Positions 39,332 to 47,535 of a stretch of 64,000 bases of DNA are shown here, in pieces. The notes under the pieces are model-generated. The model was not told the DNA's origin. It ran no database searches and was given only the letters and a program-made list of their open reading frames with translations. The stretch spans positions 1 through 64,000 of the forward strand of contig JAAYWB010000066.1 of assembly GCA_012516855.1 (NCBI GenBank). The letters run 5' to 3'. Position 1 is the stretch's first letter. Each line of letters begins with the position of its first letter. Source of the stretch: Candidatus Cloacimonadota bacterium (GTDB taxonomy: Bacteria > Cloacimonadota > Cloacimonadia > Cloacimonadales > Cloacimonadaceae). A program made the translations under genes and the position numbers.

Positions 39332-40219
39332 TCAATCAAAACCCAATTCCTTCAAAGCTGTGGATTTTTTTCGCCAACCCGGCTTGATTTTCACCCAAAG
39401 ATGCACTTGCACTTCGGTTTCCAGCCAAGCCGAGAGCTGTGTTTCAGAGTATTTGCGTATCTTGGCCAGGTTTTCACCCTTTTTGCCAATGATGATGGGC
39501 TTCTGGCTTTGCCGCTCAAGCCAGATCACAGCGTCAATCACCACCCTGTCCGGCTTCTCAGTGTATTTTTCGATCAGCACAGCCGTGGCGTAGGGAATCT
39601 CCTGGGCAAAATGATGGAAGATGGCCTCCCGAATCACTTCCTGCGCGAAAAAGCGTAGCGGCAGATCGGATAGCTGGTCCTCCATATAATAAGGCGCATG
39701 ATAGGGTATGTGTTGAATCAGCGAATCCAGCAGCTCCGGAATGCCTTCGCCGGTGTAGGCTGAGATGAAATGAGCCGTATCGAATGAATCGGGAAGCTGG
39801 TTCAAAAAAAAGTCCCGGTTCACGTTGGGCTCGAGGTCAAGCTTATTGAATGCAGCGATCTGCGGGGTGCGCAAATCCTTCAGATGCTCAAGGACTTCGG
39901 TGTCGTATTGGGTTGGAAACCTTTTCACATCGCTCATGAACAGCACCAGGTCCACGTCCTTGAAGGCGTCGCTCCAGATTTTCTGCATCCTTTCCTGAAG
40001 CTCATAGCGCGGTTTGAGGTAGCCCGGGGTGTCGATGAAGATTATCTGGCAGTCGTCGCGGTTGAGGATGCCCTTGATGGCGTAGCGCGTGGTTTGTGGT
40101 TTGGGGGAGGTGATGGATATCTTTTCTCCCAGGATGCGGTTCATCAGGGTTGATTTACCCGTGTTTGGCTTGCCGATGATGGCCACGAAGCCGCTGCGGA
40201 AATCAGGTCTGTCGTTCAT
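39332..40219 (-). CDS. era: GTPase Era
   Basis: A 295-residue Era GTPase that binds 16S rRNA in 30S maturation. The G1 loop GKPNTGKS (16-23), the G3 DTPG, the G4 NKLD and the C-terminal KH domain with IIGKKGENLAKI are all clear, and the length is standard. The start codon follows directly on the T run of an upstream intrinsic terminator (40220-40252). The ribosome binding site (AGG) is at the foot of that hairpin, so expression may depend on read-through or hairpin folding. Confidence 0.95.
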   Translation of the reverse strand: MNDRPDFRSGFVAIIGKPNTGKSTLMNRILGEKISITSPKPQTTRYAIKGILNRDDCQIIFIDTPGYLKPRYELQERMQKIWSDAFKDVDLVLFMSDVKRFPTQYDTEVLEHLKDLRTPQIAAFNKLDLEPNVNRDFFLNQLPDSFDTAHFISAYTGEGIPELLDSLIQHIPYHAPYYMEDQLSDLPLRFFAQEVIREAIFHHFAQEIPYATAVLIEKYTEKPDRVVIDAVIWLERQSQKPIIIGKKGENLAKIRKYSETQLSAWLETEVQVHLWVKIKPGWRKKSTALKELGFD

Positions 40220-40252
40220 AAAAACCTGAGGGCGGAGCTGATGTCCGCCCTC
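40220..40252 (-). terminator. Rho-independent terminator after rocD
   Basis: A perfect 9-bp stem (GAGGGCGGA/TCCGCCCTC) with a 7-base loop, followed by AGG and five T on the minus strand, directly abutting the era ATG. Confidence 0.85.
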
Positions 40253-40270
40253 TTTGGCAGTTGCATTGTT

Positions 40271-41512
40271 TTAGATTGAGTTAAACACTTCTTCAATGAT
40301 CTTCGCCACTTCGTCAAGCTGTTCTTCGGTGATGACAAGCGGTGGTGCCAGACGGATTATGTGGCGGTGGGTGGGTTTGCAGAGCACGCCTCTTTCCTTC
40401 AGTTTTATGCAAACGTCCCAGGCCTCGTAGCCATTCTTGGGTTCCACAACGATGGCGTTCAGCAGGCCTTTGCCCCGCACCAGTTTGATCATGGGGTTCT
40501 TGATGGCTTTCAGGGCTTTGCGAAATTTCTCACCCAGTTCAAAGGCGCGCGCGGCCAGGTTTTCTTCTTTCACCACTTCCAGCGCTGCTTTGGCCACAAC
40601 GCAGGCGAGCGGGAAGCCGCCGAAGGTGGAACCGTGCTGTCCGGGCTTGATGGTGAGCATGATCTCGCGGTCGGCCAAAACGGCTGAAACCGGCAGCACA
40701 CCGCCAGCCAGGGCCTTGCCCAGGATCAGGATGTCGGGGCGCACATCCTCATAATCGCAAGCCAGCAGCTTGCCGGTGCGGGCGATGCCTGTCTGGATCT
40801 CGTCGGCGATGAACAGCACGTTGTGCTCTTTGCAGAGGTCAAAGCAGGATTTCAGGTAGCCTTCGTCCGGAACGAAGACGCCAGCTTCACCCTGTATCGG
40901 TTCAACGATGAAGGCGGCTACGTTCTTGCCGTGCTTTTCCAGATACTCTTTGAGGGCATCCACTGAGTTGTAGGGAATTGTGACGATGCCGGGCAGGAAG
41001 GGGCCGAATCCTTCGTAGCAGTCGGGATCGGTGGAAGCGGAAACTATTGCGATGGTGCGTCCGTGGAAGTTATTGGCGGCAAAGATGATGATCGCGCCGT
41101 CTTTTTCCACGCCCTTCACCTCATAAGCCCATTTGCGGGCCAGCTTGAGGGCAGTTTCCACTCCTTCCGCACCGGTGTTCATTGGCAGCACCATATCGTA
41201 GCCAAAATACTCTGTGATAAACTTTTCGTAGTCACCCAGCTTGTTGTTGAAAAAAGCCCGGGAGGTAAGGGTCAGTTCCTTGGCCTGGTCAATGAGGGCC
41301 TGGATGATCTTGGGATGGCAGTGTCCCTGGTTCACGGCTGAATATGCCGACAGGAAATCGTAGTATTTGTTTCCCTCCGGGTCCCAGAGAAAGACTCCCT
41401 CGCCCTTGGCCAGCACCACTGGCAGCGGATGGTAGTTATGCGCTCCGTACTTCTCTTCAAGCTCCATAGATTCTTTAGAGCTGATAGTTCCGTATTTGAG
41501 TTTCTCGGACAT
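40271..41512 (-). CDS. rocD: Ornithine-oxo-acid transaminase
   Basis: A 413-residue class III PLP aminotransferase that moves the delta-amino group of ornithine to 2-oxoglutarate. The PLP lysine is K266 ([10 protein letters not shown]), with D237 in ADEIQTG. The N-terminal block [12 protein letters not shown] and the [12 protein letters not shown] segment are characteristic of RocD rather than of acetylornithine transaminase. The ATG at 41512 has a perfect GGAGG ribosome binding site, so in-frame codons further upstream are not used. It fits amino-acid fermentation. It is divergent from an iron-sulfur aldo/keto reductase. Confidence 0.92.
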   Translation of the reverse strand: MSEKLKYGTISSKESMELEEKYGAHNYHPLPVVLAKGEGVFLWDPEGNKYYDFLSAYSAVNQGHCHPKIIQALIDQAKELTLTSRAFFNNKLGDYEKFITEYFGYDMVLPMNTGAEGVETALKLARKWAYEVKGVEKDGAIIIFAANNFHGRTIAIVSASTDPDCYEGFGPFLPGIVTIPYNSVDALKEYLEKHGKNVAAFIVEPIQGEAGVFVPDEGYLKSCFDLCKEHNVLFIADEIQTGIARTGKLLACDYEDVRPDILILGKALAGGVLPVSAVLADREIMLTIKPGQHGSTFGGFPLACVVAKAALEVVKEENLAARAFELGEKFRKALKAIKNPMIKLVRGKGLLNAIVVEPKNGYEAWDVCIKLKERGVLCKPTHRHIIRLAPPLVITEEQLDEVAKIIEEVFNSI

Positions 41513-41551
41513 TTTTTCCTCCATTAAGGTATTTTTTTTCTTTGCCATAAG

Positions 41552-41580
41552 CCAAATCCTATAACTCATCTTTGTGTCAA
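41552..41580 (-). promoter_or_regulatory. Candidate promoter of rocD
   Basis: TTGACA at 41575-41580 on the minus strand with GGATTTGG 16 bases downstream. The leader to the rocD ATG would be about 35 bases. The -10 is not canonical. Confidence 0.4.
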
Positions 41581-41665
41581 GGCATTCTTTTCCCGGCAAG
41601 CCCGGATCTGAGTTCGGAGGCTCGCGAGAAACCAGCCGGCATTTATGTGGCAGCGTGAAATTCCA

Positions 41666-41696
41666 TTGACAGGATTTTCCCTGCCCCCAGTATGGT
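41666..41696 (+). promoter_or_regulatory. Candidate promoter of the aldo/keto reductase gene
   Basis: TTGACA at 41666-41671 with TATGGT at 41691-41696 (19-base spacing), close to an AAAGGA ribosome binding site and the ATG at 41714. Confidence 0.45.
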
Positions 41697-41713
41697 AATT
41701 AAAGGAATTGATT

Positions 41714-42844
41714 ATGCAATACAGAACCATGCCCAAATCCAAAGACAGGCTTTCTGCCCTCGGTTTCGGCCTGATGCGCCTGCCCCAGACCAAAGCCGGC
41801 AAGATAGATGAAGATAAGGCCCTCGCCATGTTGCATTTCGCGCTGGATAACGGAGTGAATTATTTTGACACTGCCTGGGGTTACCACGGCGGCGCCAGCG
41901 AACCCCTATTGGGTGAATTTGTGACCCAAACCGACCGCTCCAAATTGTTCATCGCCACCAAACTCCCCTGCTGGCTGGTGAAAACCCGCGCTGACATGGA
42001 TTCTTACCTGAATCAACAGCTTGAACGTCTGAAGACGGATCATATAGACTATTACCTGCTCCACGCCCTCAACGCGCATTCCTGGAAAGAGATGCTGCGC
42101 CTCGGCGTGCTGGACTGGCTTGACAACTCCCGCGCCGACGGCAGGATTCGCCACATCGGCTTTTCCTTCCATGATGAGTATTCCGTCTTCAAGCAAATAG
42201 TGGAATGCTACGACTGGGATTTCTGCCAGTTCATGCTCAACTTTCTGGACACCCAATACCAGGCCGGGATGAAAGGCTACAAGCTCGCCTCAGCCAAGGG
42301 CTTGGGCATCATAGCCATGGAGCCTCTGCGCGGAGGGAAACTTGTGGACCATGTGCCGGATTCCGTGCAGGCTGTCTGGGCAAAGAGCAAAAACGACTGG
42401 AGCCCCGTCCAGCGCGCCCTTAATTGGGTTTGGAATCTGGAATCCCTTTCGGTGCTCCTGTCCGGAATGAGCAACATGGACCAGCTTAAGGAGAACATCA
42501 GCCTCGCCAATGCCTTCAAAACCGGGCAGATAGACGAGAAAGAGATGAAGCTCTTTAATGAAGCCCGTTTGGAATACCTTCACAGGATCACCATCCCCTG
42601 CTCCGAATGCCGCTATTGCCTGCCCTGCCCCCACGGGGTGTCCATCCCCTCGGTGTTTGGATATTACAACGAATCCATGATGTTCGGCGAGAAAGAGAGA
42701 CACCAAAAGGAATACCGGAACTGGATTCCAACCAAGTCGCGCGCAAGCAAATGCGTGGGCTGCGGTGAATGCCTCAGCAAATGCCCTCAACACATCCCCA
42801 TCCCGGATTGGATGAAGACAATAGCTGATTATTTCGGGGACTGA
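41714..42844 (+). CDS. Aldo/keto reductase with C-terminal iron-sulfur domain
   Basis: A 376-residue oxidoreductase. The AKR catalytic tetrad is D52, Y57 (FDTAWGY), K83 (ATKL) and H117 (LLHALN). The C-terminus adds cysteines C296/C299/C302/C305 and a ferredoxin-type CVGCGECLSKCP (C347, C350, C353, C357), so it can exchange electrons with iron-sulfur carriers, a layout common in anaerobes. The substrate is unknown. The ATG at 41714 has AAAGGA 7 bases upstream; a TTG two codons earlier is less likely. It is a single-gene unit, divergent from rocD. Confidence 0.9.
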   Translation: MQYRTMPKSKDRLSALGFGLMRLPQTKAGKIDEDKALAMLHFALDNGVNYFDTAWGYHGGASEPLLGEFVTQTDRSKLFIATKLPCWLVKTRADMDSYLNQQLERLKTDHIDYYLLHALNAHSWKEMLRLGVLDWLDNSRADGRIRHIGFSFHDEYSVFKQIVECYDWDFCQFMLNFLDTQYQAGMKGYKLASAKGLGIIAMEPLRGGKLVDHVPDSVQAVWAKSKNDWSPVQRALNWVWNLESLSVLLSGMSNMDQLKENISLANAFKTGQIDEKEMKLFNEARLEYLHRITIPCSECRYCLPCPHGVSIPSVFGYYNESMMFGEKERHQKEYRNWIPTKSRASKCVGCGECLSKCPQHIPIPDWMKTIADYFGD

Positions 42845-43065
42845 GCCCTCCCCCATTCCCAGTGGAAGTTTCGCCTCTGATTCCTCCTTTGCCCCTTCTC
42901 ATCCACATCCCATTCACTTCCCGCTGAGTTCCCGCCTTTCAAACGGGAAGTCCGCGGGAGGCGAAAAGGAGGCGAGTGGGAAGGGGCAAAGGTCGAACAG
43001 ACAATGAAACACCAGGGTTGGGTCGTTCGCTTGAGGGAATCTCTGTGATGAAGGGGAAGGCGTCT
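42845..43065. other. Intergenic region with nested inverted repeats
   Basis: Convergent space between the aldo/keto reductase and the kinase-like gene. Outer arms CCTTTGCCCCTTC (42886-42898) and GAAGGGGCAAAGG (42980-42992) enclose inner arms CTTCCCG (42917-42923) and CGGGAAG (42944-42950). There is no T run, so it is not a simple terminator. No gene is seen. Confidence 0.65.
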
Positions 43066-44472
43066 CTAATCCCGCCCTTTCAGGCTTTCCAGCACCCGTT
43101 CGAATATGTAGCCCACGTGGATGCGGTTGGTTAAATCCAGCTTTTCCACGTCGATGTCCAGAATGGGGCCGTCGTGAAAACCGAACTTAACCACATTCTG
43201 CCCGTAGGACTTGTACCAGTGATTGAGATTGTTTATCTCAGAGAATTGCCAGCCCCCCTCCACTTCCATTTCCCGTCCGCGTTGCTGGATTCTTTCCCAG
43301 GCCAGGGAAGGGCTTCCGTGTAGCAGGATTATCAGGTCTGATGAGGGGAGTTCCCTGTTCACTGTTTGGAATTGGGTTACGAGGTTGTCAAGTTCGTCGT
43401 CGGTGAGCAGGCCGTCGGCGTGGAATTGGTTGCAAAAGACCAGCAGGTCCTCTGGCAGGGAGCGGTCCTTTACGTAGCTTCCGGAACCGCTTTTGCCCAT
43501 CTGGCGCTGCCTCGCCCTCATTTCCAGAAAATGCTTCTGAAGAGCATAGCAATGGGCTTTCTTGTCACCAAGAAACTTTTCCAGCAGCGGATTTTCCTCC
43601 GGCTTTTCATAAAGCGTGTTGATTTTCAGGCTGCGTTCCATGATGGCCGCGAGGGTGGTTTTGCCCAGACCGACGTTGCCGGCGATGGTTATCAGCTTGG
43701 GATGCTCGGCCAGATATTCTTCCAGTTGGCGCTCGACGTCTATTGCCCTGAGGGTGGCTTCTGTTTGGGGCAGTTTCACCCATTCACTTATTCCGGGGCT
43801 CGAAACACGAAGCTTCAGGCTTTTCACTTGTTCCGCGATAAGGTTTGCGGTGCGGCGCTGCCACTCCATCTTGTCCACTGACTTGTCCGCGTTGATCACC
43901 AACACGGGGCACTTGACATGGTTGGCTACGAAATCCTCATACAGGTTGTTCAAAAGCTGGAGGTAGTCGGCGGAAATGGCCAGTTCGCTTTCCCGGCCCC
44001 GCTCCCTGATCCTTTCCAAAAGGACCGGAACTTCCGCCCTGAAATACACCAGCAGGTCAGGCTCCTTGATCTGTTCTGTCATCAGCCTATAGGTGCGCTG
44101 GTAGGCCATGAATTCAGGTTCGGACATGTTTTTGAGGATGCGCTGGGCCTTCCCGAAAATATGATAGTCCTCCGCCAGGGTCCTGTCTTCCAGCACGATT
44201 CCCCTGCAGGCATGGATCAACTTCTGGCGGTCCAGCCGGCCGTTGAAGAACTCAATTTGGGCCATGAAGGCGTTGGCGACGGGGTCTTTGTAAAAAGCAT
44301 CCAGCACGAGGGGATTGAATTTCTCCGGAAAGGCGAAAACTCCCTCCGTGCCGTTGGGCTTTGGATAAAGGGAAGTGAGCACCTTGTTGAGGGGCGCGGA
44401 ACTGGCCGCTTCAATGAAAGTGGATTTGCCCACTCCGATGTTTCCGACAATGCCAATTCGGATGTTCTCCAT
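43066..44472 (-). CDS. Tandem deoxynucleoside kinase-like fusion protein
   Basis: A 468-residue protein made of two deoxynucleoside-kinase-like P-loop domains in one chain. Half one (about 1-220) has the P-loop GNIGVGKS (10-17), EDR at 95-97 and the lid ERIRERGRESE (153-163). Half two (about 258-468) has GNVGLGKT (265-272), KDR at 335-337 and ERIQQRGREME (393-403). Deoxynucleoside kinases phosphorylate salvaged deoxynucleosides; two different halves may have different base preference, as in lactobacillus heterodimers. The arginine of the substrate motif is kept in both. The ATG at 44472 has a GGGAG site 9 bases upstream. It stands alone, downstream of the ugd terminator. Confidence 0.8.
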   Translation of the reverse strand: MENIRIGIVGNIGVGKSTFIEAASSAPLNKVLTSLYPKPNGTEGVFAFPEKFNPLVLDAFYKDPVANAFMAQIEFFNGRLDRQKLIHACRGIVLEDRTLAEDYHIFGKAQRILKNMSEPEFMAYQRTYRLMTEQIKEPDLLVYFRAEVPVLLERIRERGRESELAISADYLQLLNNLYEDFVANHVKCPVLVINADKSVDKMEWQRRTANLIAEQVKSLKLRVSSPGISEWVKLPQTEATLRAIDVERQLEEYLAEHPKLITIAGNVGLGKTTLAAIMERSLKINTLYEKPEENPLLEKFLGDKKAHCYALQKHFLEMRARQRQMGKSGSGSYVKDRSLPEDLLVFCNQFHADGLLTDDELDNLVTQFQTVNRELPSSDLIILLHGSPSLAWERIQQRGREMEVEGGWQFSEINNLNHWYKSYGQNVVKFGFHDGPILDIDVEKLDLTNRIHVGYIFERVLESLKGRD

Positions 44473-44649
44473 TAAAGATCTCCCAAATAAAAATTAGTGC
44501 ATCCCTTGCCATTCACGCCCGTTTGTTTTGCTGTAATTATATGAGGCCGTTTCATCTTGGAAACACGCATCTGACTGCCCAAATATTCAGCGGAGCGGTA
44601 ACAGTCAAGACATTATTTCAAGGTCATCATAATTATGGTTGGAGGGCGC

Positions 44650-44675
44650 AAAAAAGCCCCCGCAAAACGGAGGCT
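44650..44675 (-). terminator. Rho-independent terminator after ugd
   Basis: On the minus strand a stem AGCCTCCG/CGGGGGCT (one G-U pair) with loop TTTTG is followed by TTTTTT. It lies 23 bases after the ugd stop and closes the polysaccharide-precursor operon. Confidence 0.85.
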
Positions 44676-44697
44676 GCCAAACAGGATGGACGGGTTT

Positions 44698-46020
44698 TTA
44701 TTCGCGCCCGATGGAGATATGGGTGAAACCTTGTTCGCGCATGTTCTTGGGCTCGAACTGGTTGCGCCCGTCAAAGAAGACGGGGGATTTGAGGGCTTGC
44801 TTGACCCGTTCCAAATCCGGATGGCGGAACTGGTGCCATTCGGTGACCAGGATGAGGGCGTCGGCGCCTTCCAGAATGGAATACTGGTCCTCGCCATAGC
44901 TGATGCCGTCCCTGTCACCGAAGATTCTTCTGGCTTCGGTCATGGCGGCGGGATCGTATGCCCGGATTTGTGCCCCGGCCTTGAGGAGGCTGTTGATGAT
45001 CACAACGGATGGAGCTTCCCGCATATCGTCGGTTTTGGGTTTGAAGGCCAGGCCCCAGACAGCAAAGGTCTTTCCAGCAAGGTTTTCGCCGAACATCCGC
45101 TTGACCTTTTGTGCCAGAACGAGTTTCTGCCCTTGGTTGATCTCTTCCACGGCTTCTGTAATGAGGGGTTGCAGACCGGCCTGGCGCTGCATCTGGATGA
45201 GGGCGCGGATGTCCTTGGGAAAGCAGGAGCCGCCGTAGCCGACGCCGGGATAGATGAATTTATAGCCGATGCGGCTGTCCGAACCGATGCCGTTGCGCAC
45301 TTCGCCGATGTCGGCGCCAAGGGCTTCGCAGAGGCGGGAGATTTCGTTCATGAAAGATATCTTGGTGGCCAGCATGGCGTTGGCGGCGTATTTTGTCATT
45401 TCAGCGGAGCGGACGCTCATGATTATGATACGTTCGCGGGTGCGGTTGAAGGGCAGATAAAGCTCGCGCAGCACTTCCCCGGCTTTGCGGTCGTCAGCGC
45501 CGATCACAACTCTATCAGGGCCCATAAAATCTGCAATGGCAGCCCCTTCCTTCAAGAATTCGGGATTGGAGACCACCGCGAAGGGGATTTCCACCCCTCG
45601 TTCGGCTTGAACTTCCCTGATGGTTTTGGCCACGAGGTCGGCGGTACCAACCGGGACAGTGGATTTATTAACCACGATCTTGTACTCTTTCATGCTGCGC
45701 GCGATGTCCCGGGCCACAGCCAAAACGTATTGCAGGTCTGCTGAGCCATCCTGGTCCGGAGGGGTGCCCACGGCAATGAAGATCACGCTGGAGGCCGCAA
45801 CTGCCTCAGCGATGTTCGTGGTGAAAGACAGACGTCCAGCGGCACTGTTAGTCTCCACCAGCTCCTGCAACCCAGGCTCATAGATGGGTATTTCATTTTT
45901 TTGCAGTCTGGCTATCTTGGCAGTGTCGTTGTCAACGCAGACCACCTGATTTCCCATGTCAGCGAAGCAAGCCCCGCTCACCAGGCCCACATAACCTGAA
46001 CCTACCATTGCCACTTTCAT
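44698..46020 (-). CDS. ugd: UDP-glucose 6-dehydrogenase
   Basis: A 440-residue enzyme oxidising UDP-glucose to UDP-glucuronate with two NAD+. The N-terminal Rossmann motif GSGYVGL (7-13), K210 in EMTKYAANA and the catalytic C266 in GVGYGGSCFPKD are all present. It supplies a precursor for surface polysaccharide. Its ATG overlaps the epimerase stop as ATGA, and a strong terminator follows, so it closes the operon NusG paralogue - epimerase - ugd. Confidence 0.95.
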   Translation of the reverse strand: MKVAMVGSGYVGLVSGACFADMGNQVVCVDNDTAKIARLQKNEIPIYEPGLQELVETNSAAGRLSFTTNIAEAVAASSVIFIAVGTPPDQDGSADLQYVLAVARDIARSMKEYKIVVNKSTVPVGTADLVAKTIREVQAERGVEIPFAVVSNPEFLKEGAAIADFMGPDRVVIGADDRKAGEVLRELYLPFNRTRERIIIMSVRSAEMTKYAANAMLATKISFMNEISRLCEALGADIGEVRNGIGSDSRIGYKFIYPGVGYGGSCFPKDIRALIQMQRQAGLQPLITEAVEEINQGQKLVLAQKVKRMFGENLAGKTFAVWGLAFKPKTDDMREAPSVVIINSLLKAGAQIRAYDPAAMTEARRIFGDRDGISYGEDQYSILEGADALILVTEWHQFRHPDLERVKQALKSPVFFDGRNQFEPKNMREQGFTHISIGRE

Positions 46021-46958
46021 GATTTCTCCTTTCTGGCCTTGAACCAGGTCACGGTTTCCCTTATCCCGTCCTCAAGGGAGTAGATAGGGCTCCAGCCAAG
46101 CTCTTTGAAGGCTTTGGAATTGTCCAGCATGGAGCGGCGCAGATCACCCTTGCGGGCGGGGCCCTTCAGAGGCTGGATTTTTTTACCCAACTGCCAGAGA
46201 ATGGTTTTATAAAGTTGCGAAGTGGTGGTCTCCTCGCAGGTGCCGATGTTGAAGACTTCATTGCTTCCGCGGTCCAGCACTGCCAGATTTGCGCGAACCA
46301 CGTCTTTCACATAAACATAGTCGCGGATCATTCCTTCCGGGTCGTCCGGATAGGCATAAATGGTGGGGGCGGAATCCTGTAGCAGCTTTTCTACAAAGAT
46401 GGAAACCACACCCGCTTCCCCCTGGGCAATCTGACGCGGTCCAAACACATTGGCATAGCGCAAAACGGTGTACTCCAGTCCGTACTGGTGCCGGTAAAAG
46501 CGAAGGTAGTTTTCCCCGGCGAATTTGTTGATGGCATAAACGGACAGGGGCTGGGGCGGGTAATCTTCTGTGGTGGGATACTCTTCCGCCTCGCCGTAAA
46601 TGGCTCCGCCGGAGGAGATAAATATCACTTTCTTAATGTGATGCTTTACGCAGTTTTCCAGCACGTTAACCAGACCCAGGATGTTGATCTGGGCATCCAG
46701 CAGGGGCTCCGTGACGGAGTGGGGAACGCTTATCTGGGCGGCGTGATGGTTCACAACATCCGGTTTTTCAGTGGCAAAAACCTCCTCCAGGGCGGGATCG
46801 CGGATATCGAGTTGGTAAAACTTCACCGCGGGATTGAGGTTGGCGAAGTTTCCGCTGGAAAGGTCATCCACCACCACAACCTGATGCCCCGCTTCCAGGC
46901 AGGCATCGGCCACATGGGAGCCAATGAATCCCGCCCCTCCAGTGATCAGGATCTTCAT
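46017..46958 (-). CDS. NAD-dependent sugar epimerase/dehydratase (GalE-like)
   Basis: A 313-residue extended-SDR enzyme. GGAGFIG at 7-13 binds NAD; Y141 and K145 (YAINK) with the preceding SSGGAIYG supply the catalytic Ser/Tyr/Lys. The RYANVFGPRQ segment is typical of UDP-glucose 4-epimerase-like proteins. The exact nucleotide sugar (UDP-glucose, UDP-glucuronate or UDP-GlcNAc) is not decidable from sequence reading. The neighbour Ugd makes UDP-glucuronate, so a UDP-glucuronate 4-epimerase role is possible. It is coupled by ATGA overlaps on both sides. Confidence 0.88.
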   Translation of the reverse strand: MKILITGGAGFIGSHVADACLEAGHQVVVVDDLSSGNFANLNPAVKFYQLDIRDPALEEVFATEKPDVVNHHAAQISVPHSVTEPLLDAQINILGLVNVLENCVKHHIKKVIFISSGGAIYGEAEEYPTTEDYPPQPLSVYAINKFAGENYLRFYRHQYGLEYTVLRYANVFGPRQIAQGEAGVVSIFVEKLLQDSAPTIYAYPDDPEGMIRDYVYVKDVVRANLAVLDRGSNEVFNIGTCEETTTSQLYKTILWQLGKKIQPLKGPARKGDLRRSMLDNSKAFKELGWSPIYSLEDGIRETVTWFKARKEKS

Positions 46959-47530
46959 CTTTCTTTCTCCACAATCGTATATTCGCCCAGGATTTTAACG
47001 TTGCGCGGATCAATCTTCACCAGCACGGCTCGCCTGAGGATTTGCACCTGCAAACGCACCTCATCCAGCTTGTCGTGGCTTTCCACAACACCTGTCACCC
47101 CTTTCAGCGGCCCCTGCATGATCTCGACCTGGAGTCCTTCCGAAAGCCAGATGGTGTTTTGCAGCTCGATCTCGGGCAGTCGGCTGAGCTTGATGTTCCG
47201 CAGTTCCTGCAGAAGTTGCTCCTGCTGGTGGACGCGGATGAAGGACACCGTGTAGCCGGAAATGAGCAGGGTCTGGCGGCTACGGGGGCCCAGCACGCAG
47301 AAAAGGTAGCTGGGGAACATGGGTTTGGTGAAACTCACCACCCGGCGCTGGTAAACGCGTTTGCTGTCCATCTGGGGCAGATAGTAGGTAATGCCGTTGC
47401 GCCGGGCGTATTCAGCCAGTTTCTTCTCGCAGCGCGGTTTGGTGTGGATCACTTCCCAACGCTGTCCTTCCGGTGCGGGAGCCAGCTCTCCGAAAAGCTC
47501 GTCAATCAGAACCGGGCTGTGGGTGGCCAT
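46955..47530 (-). CDS. NusG paralogue, operon-specific transcription antiterminator
   Basis: A 191-residue protein with a NusG N-terminal (NGN) domain (WEVIHTKPRCEKKLAEY near 24-40, MFPSYLFC near 80) and a C-terminal KOW segment (GLQVEIMQGPLKGVTGVV near 131-148). It is like RfaH/LoaP/UpxY rather than core NusG. Such proteins let RNA polymerase traverse long polysaccharide operons. Its position just before the epimerase and ugd genes, with an ATGA overlap, fits that role. Its start lies 5 bases after the ahcY stop, so it may also be read from the ahcY promoter. Confidence 0.87.
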   Translation of the reverse strand: MATHSPVLIDELFGELAPAPEGQRWEVIHTKPRCEKKLAEYARRNGITYYLPQMDSKRVYQRRVVSFTKPMFPSYLFCVLGPRSRQTLLISGYTVSFIRVHQQEQLLQELRNIKLSRLPEIELQNTIWLSEGLQVEIMQGPLKGVTGVVESHDKLDEVRLQVQILRRAVLVKIDPRNVKILGEYTIVEKER

Positions 47531-47535
47531 CCGGG

